In this document: piece after piece, positions 15,047 to 16,977 of the stretch
Position numbering within the stretch: the stretch's first letter is position 1
Layout of the letters: the number at the start of each line of letters is the position of its first letter
Assembly: GCA_002494125.1 (NCBI GenBank)
Contig: DLBD01000129.1
Location: forward strand, 1 to 16,977
Source of the DNA: Ruminococcaceae bacterium UBA7030
Lineage (GTDB): Bacteria; Bacillota; Clostridia; Oscillospirales; Acutalibacteraceae
Length of the DNA stretch: 16,977 nt
Reading direction: 5' to 3'
Program-made: the position numbers and the translations under genes
The notes under the pieces: model-generated
Database searches by the model: none
What the model saw: the letters and a program-made list of their open reading frames with translations, nothing else
Told to the model about the DNA's origin: nothing

Positions 15047-16977
15047 ATGAGAATCATCGATTTACTAAAAGTCGACGCTATTGAGTTGAACGCTTCCGTT
15101 TCAACAAAGGACGAAGCAATCGACAAAATGGTTGAGCTGCACTCAGGCGCAGGCAATCTTAACGACTCTGCAACCTACAAGGACGCAATTCTTGCAAGAG
15201 AGAGCCAGAGCTCAACCGCAATCGGCGAAGGCATCGCAGTTCCCCATGCTAAAAGCGACAGCGTTAAAACTCCGGGACTTGCTTCAATTACCGTTCCCGG
15301 CGGAGTTGACTACGGCGCACCTGACGGAATGCCGTCAGATATACTCTTTATGATTGCAGCACCTATTGACGGAGACCTTCATCTCGAAATTCTCTCACGC
15401 CTTATGGTAATGCTTATGGACGCTGATTTCTGCGCAAAGCTCCGTGCGGCAAAAACGCCCGAAGAGTATATTGAAATCATCGACAAGGCAGAGGCTGAAA
15501 AGTATCCCGAGGAGCCTGTGGTTACAGAAGCACCGAAGGACGGCTATCAAATTCTTGCAGTAACAGCTTGCCCGACAGGTATTGCTCATACCTATATGGC
15601 TGCTGAGGCTCTTGAAAAGGCAGCTGAAAAAATGGGCGTTTCAATCAAGGTTGAAACGGACGGCTCAGGCGGCGCTAAGAACGTTCTTACAAAAGAAGAG
15701 ATTGCAAACTGCGACGGCATTATCTGCGCAGTTGACAGAAACGTTGAAATGGCGCGCTTTGACGGCAAGCCCGTTTACAAGACCGCAGTTTCAAACGGAA
15801 TCAATAAGCCCGAAGAGCTTATCAATAAAATTCTCAACAAGGAGGCTCCCGTTTATCACAGCGATTCAGCAGACGCTTCGTATGAAACATCAGGCGACGG
15901 CGAAGGTTTCGGAAGAAAGGTTTATAAGCACCTTATGAACGGCGTTTCACATATGCTTCCGTTCGTTGTAGGCGGCGGCGTGCTCATCGCTCTCGGCTTC
16001 CTTATCGACACAATCGCAGGCAACGCTGACGTTGGCGGAAATTTCGGTTTCACCAACCCTGTTGCAGCCGTTGTTTTCTGGATTGGTAAAGCAGCGTTTG
16101 CATTTATGCTTCCCGTTCTTGCAGGATATATCTCAATGTCAATAGCAGACCGCCCGGGTCTTCTTCCGGGTATTGTAGGCGGTTATCTTGCAACAACAGG
16201 CGCAACTCTCGCTTCCCCGACAGGCGACGACAAAGCGGTTTCAGGCTTCCTTGGAGCACTTCTTGCAGGTTTTGTTGCAGGTCTTCTTGTAAACTGCCTT
16301 AAAAAAGCGTTTAACTGGATGCCGAAGGCAATGGACGGTATTAAGCCCGTATTCATTTATCCGCTTTTCGGAACCTTCCTTATCGGCATTGTAATGCTTC
16401 TTATCAACCCTGTTGTCGGACTTCTCAACAGCGGACTTTCAAACTTCCTTACAAATCTCGGCGACACAAGCAGGCTTTTACTTTCAGTTGTACTCGCAGC
16501 TATGATGGCTATTGATATGGGCGGCCCGTTCAACAAAGCGGCTTACGTTTTCGGAACGGCTGCTATCGCAGACGGCAACACATGGATAATGGCAGCCGTT
16601 ATGATAGGCGGTATGGTTCCCCCGATTGCTATCGCTCTTTCAACAACCTTCAACAAGAGCAAGTGGACGGCACAGGAGCTCAAGAGCGGTCCTGTAAACT
16701 ACTTAATGGGGCTTTGCTTCATTACAGAAGGAGCAATTCCTTACGCTGCTTCAGACCCGCTTCGTGTTATTCCTTCATGTATGGTAGGTTCAGGCGTTGC
16801 AGGCGCTGTATGCGCACTCTTCAACTGCGCTTGCCCTGCTCCTCACGGCGGTATCTTTACCTTCGCAGTTGTTGAACATCCGCTTGGATACATCATTTCT
16901 CTTGTAGCAGGCTCAGTTGCAGGCGCACTTATGCTTGCAATTCTCAAAAAAAATCAGAAAAAGGCTGAAAAGAAAGC
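15047..16977 (+). CDS. fruA: PTS fructose permease EIIABC, 3' end cut by the window
   Basis: The fused fructose-specific PTS protein imports fructose and phosphorylates it at C1. EIIA (about 1-150) has the phosphorylated His in IAVPHAK (H67). EIIB (about 167-265) has its active Cys in AVTACPTGIAHTYMAA (C175). A linker (about 266-288) leads to the membrane EIIC, which starts near 290 (GRKVYKHLMNGVSHMLPFVVGGG) and carries several hydrophobic segments, the signature GGPFNKAAY and the C-terminal PHGGIF. 643 codons are present without a stop. Family members are about 620-660 aa, and the last visible residues (KKNQKKAEKK) look like the usual basic tail, so only a few codons are missing. ATG has AAGGAGG nine bases upstream. 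It depends on enzyme I and HPr encoded elsewhere. Confidence 0.96.
   Translation, partial: MRIIDLLKVDAIELNASVSTKDEAIDKMVELHSGAGNLNDSATYKDAILARESQSSTAIGEGIAVPHAKSDSVKTPGLASITVPGGVDYGAPDGMPSDILFMIAAPIDGDLHLEILSRLMVMLMDADFCAKLRAAKTPEEYIEIIDKAEAEKYPEEPVVTEAPKDGYQILAVTACPTGIAHTYMAAEALEKAAEKMGVSIKVETDGSGGAKNVLTKEEIANCDGIICAVDRNVEMARFDGKPVYKTAVSNGINKPEELINKILNKEAPVYHSDSADASYETSGDGEGFGRKVYKHLMNGVSHMLPFVVGGGVLIALGFLIDTIAGNADVGGNFGFTNPVAAVVFWIGKAAFAFMLPVLAGYISMSIADRPGLLPGIVGGYLATTGATLASPTGDDKAVSGFLGALLAGFVAGLLVNCLKKAFNWMPKAMDGIKPVFIYPLFGTFLIGIVMLLINPVVGLLNSGLSNFLTNLGDTSRLLLSVVLAAMMAIDMGGPFNKAAYVFGTAAIADGNTWIMAAVMIGGMVPPIAIALSTTFNKSKWTAQELKSGPVNYLMGLCFITEGAIPYAASDPLRVIPSCMVGSGVAGAVCALFNCACPAPHGGIFTFAVVEHPLGYIISLVAGSVAGALMLAILKKNQKKAEKK

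Noticed and set aside
1..16977. CRISPR arrays, tRNA or rRNA genes
   Set aside because: No regularly spaced repeats, cloverleaf or rRNA-like sequence was found by eye.

Overview
The window comes from a low-to-moderate G+C Gram-positive bacterium, most likely a gut-type clostridium (Clostridia, Ruminococcaceae/Oscillospiraceae-like). The signs are strong AAGGAGG-type ribosome binding sites, GTG and ATG starts, overlapping gene junctions, rho-independent terminators with T-runs, and a DeoR - 1-phosphofructokinase - PTS fructose EII operon of Firmicutes layout. No species can be named from the sequence. The code is standard: TGA ends several genes, including two at ATGA/GTGA overlaps.

Layout. 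(1) 1-150: tail of an upstream unit with a terminator hairpin. (2) 154-1348: a catalytically intact RNase III-like gene that seems to carry two dsRNA-binding domains, followed after one base by a 48-aa, very acidic small ORF, closed by a near-symmetrical terminator. (3) 1392-2561, minus strand: a Tn916/ICE-type tyrosine integrase broken by one in-frame TGA just before the last 38 codons, which hold the catalytic tyrosine. (4) 2695-2830: a perfect consensus promoter (TTGACA-17-TATAAT) between two near-identical 24-bp direct repeats. (5) 2831-12050: a compact type I restriction-modification operon in the order half-length HsdS, HsdM, membrane-anchored unknown, HEPN-like unknown, full-length HsdS, multi-pass membrane protein, HsdR, YgjP-like metalloprotease. 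(6) 12054-13100: two short genes (83 and 39 codons) preceded by related leader sequences, with three terminator hairpins and an otherwise gene-free spacer. (7) 13302-16977: the fructose operon (regulator, fruK, fruA), with fruA running off the window edge.

How the parts work together. HsdM with HsdS forms the modification enzyme and HsdR adds the translocase/nuclease. Two different specificity proteins share one HsdM. Three uncharacterised genes lie inside the same transcription unit between hsdM and hsdR, and overlapping junctions suggest coupled translation. The integrase beside the operon suggests the block arrived as, or with, a mobile element that can no longer move itself. The fructose operon looks like ordinary resident chromosome: the PTS imports fructose as fructose-1-phosphate, FruK makes fructose-1,6-bisphosphate, and the DeoR protein probably represses the operon until fructose-1-phosphate accumulates.

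The most promising unexplained parts are the unknown cassette inside the RM operon, the dual-specificity arrangement with its repeat-flanked consensus promoter, the tandem-dsRBD RNase III with its acidic partner, and the duplicated leaders in front of two tiny genes.
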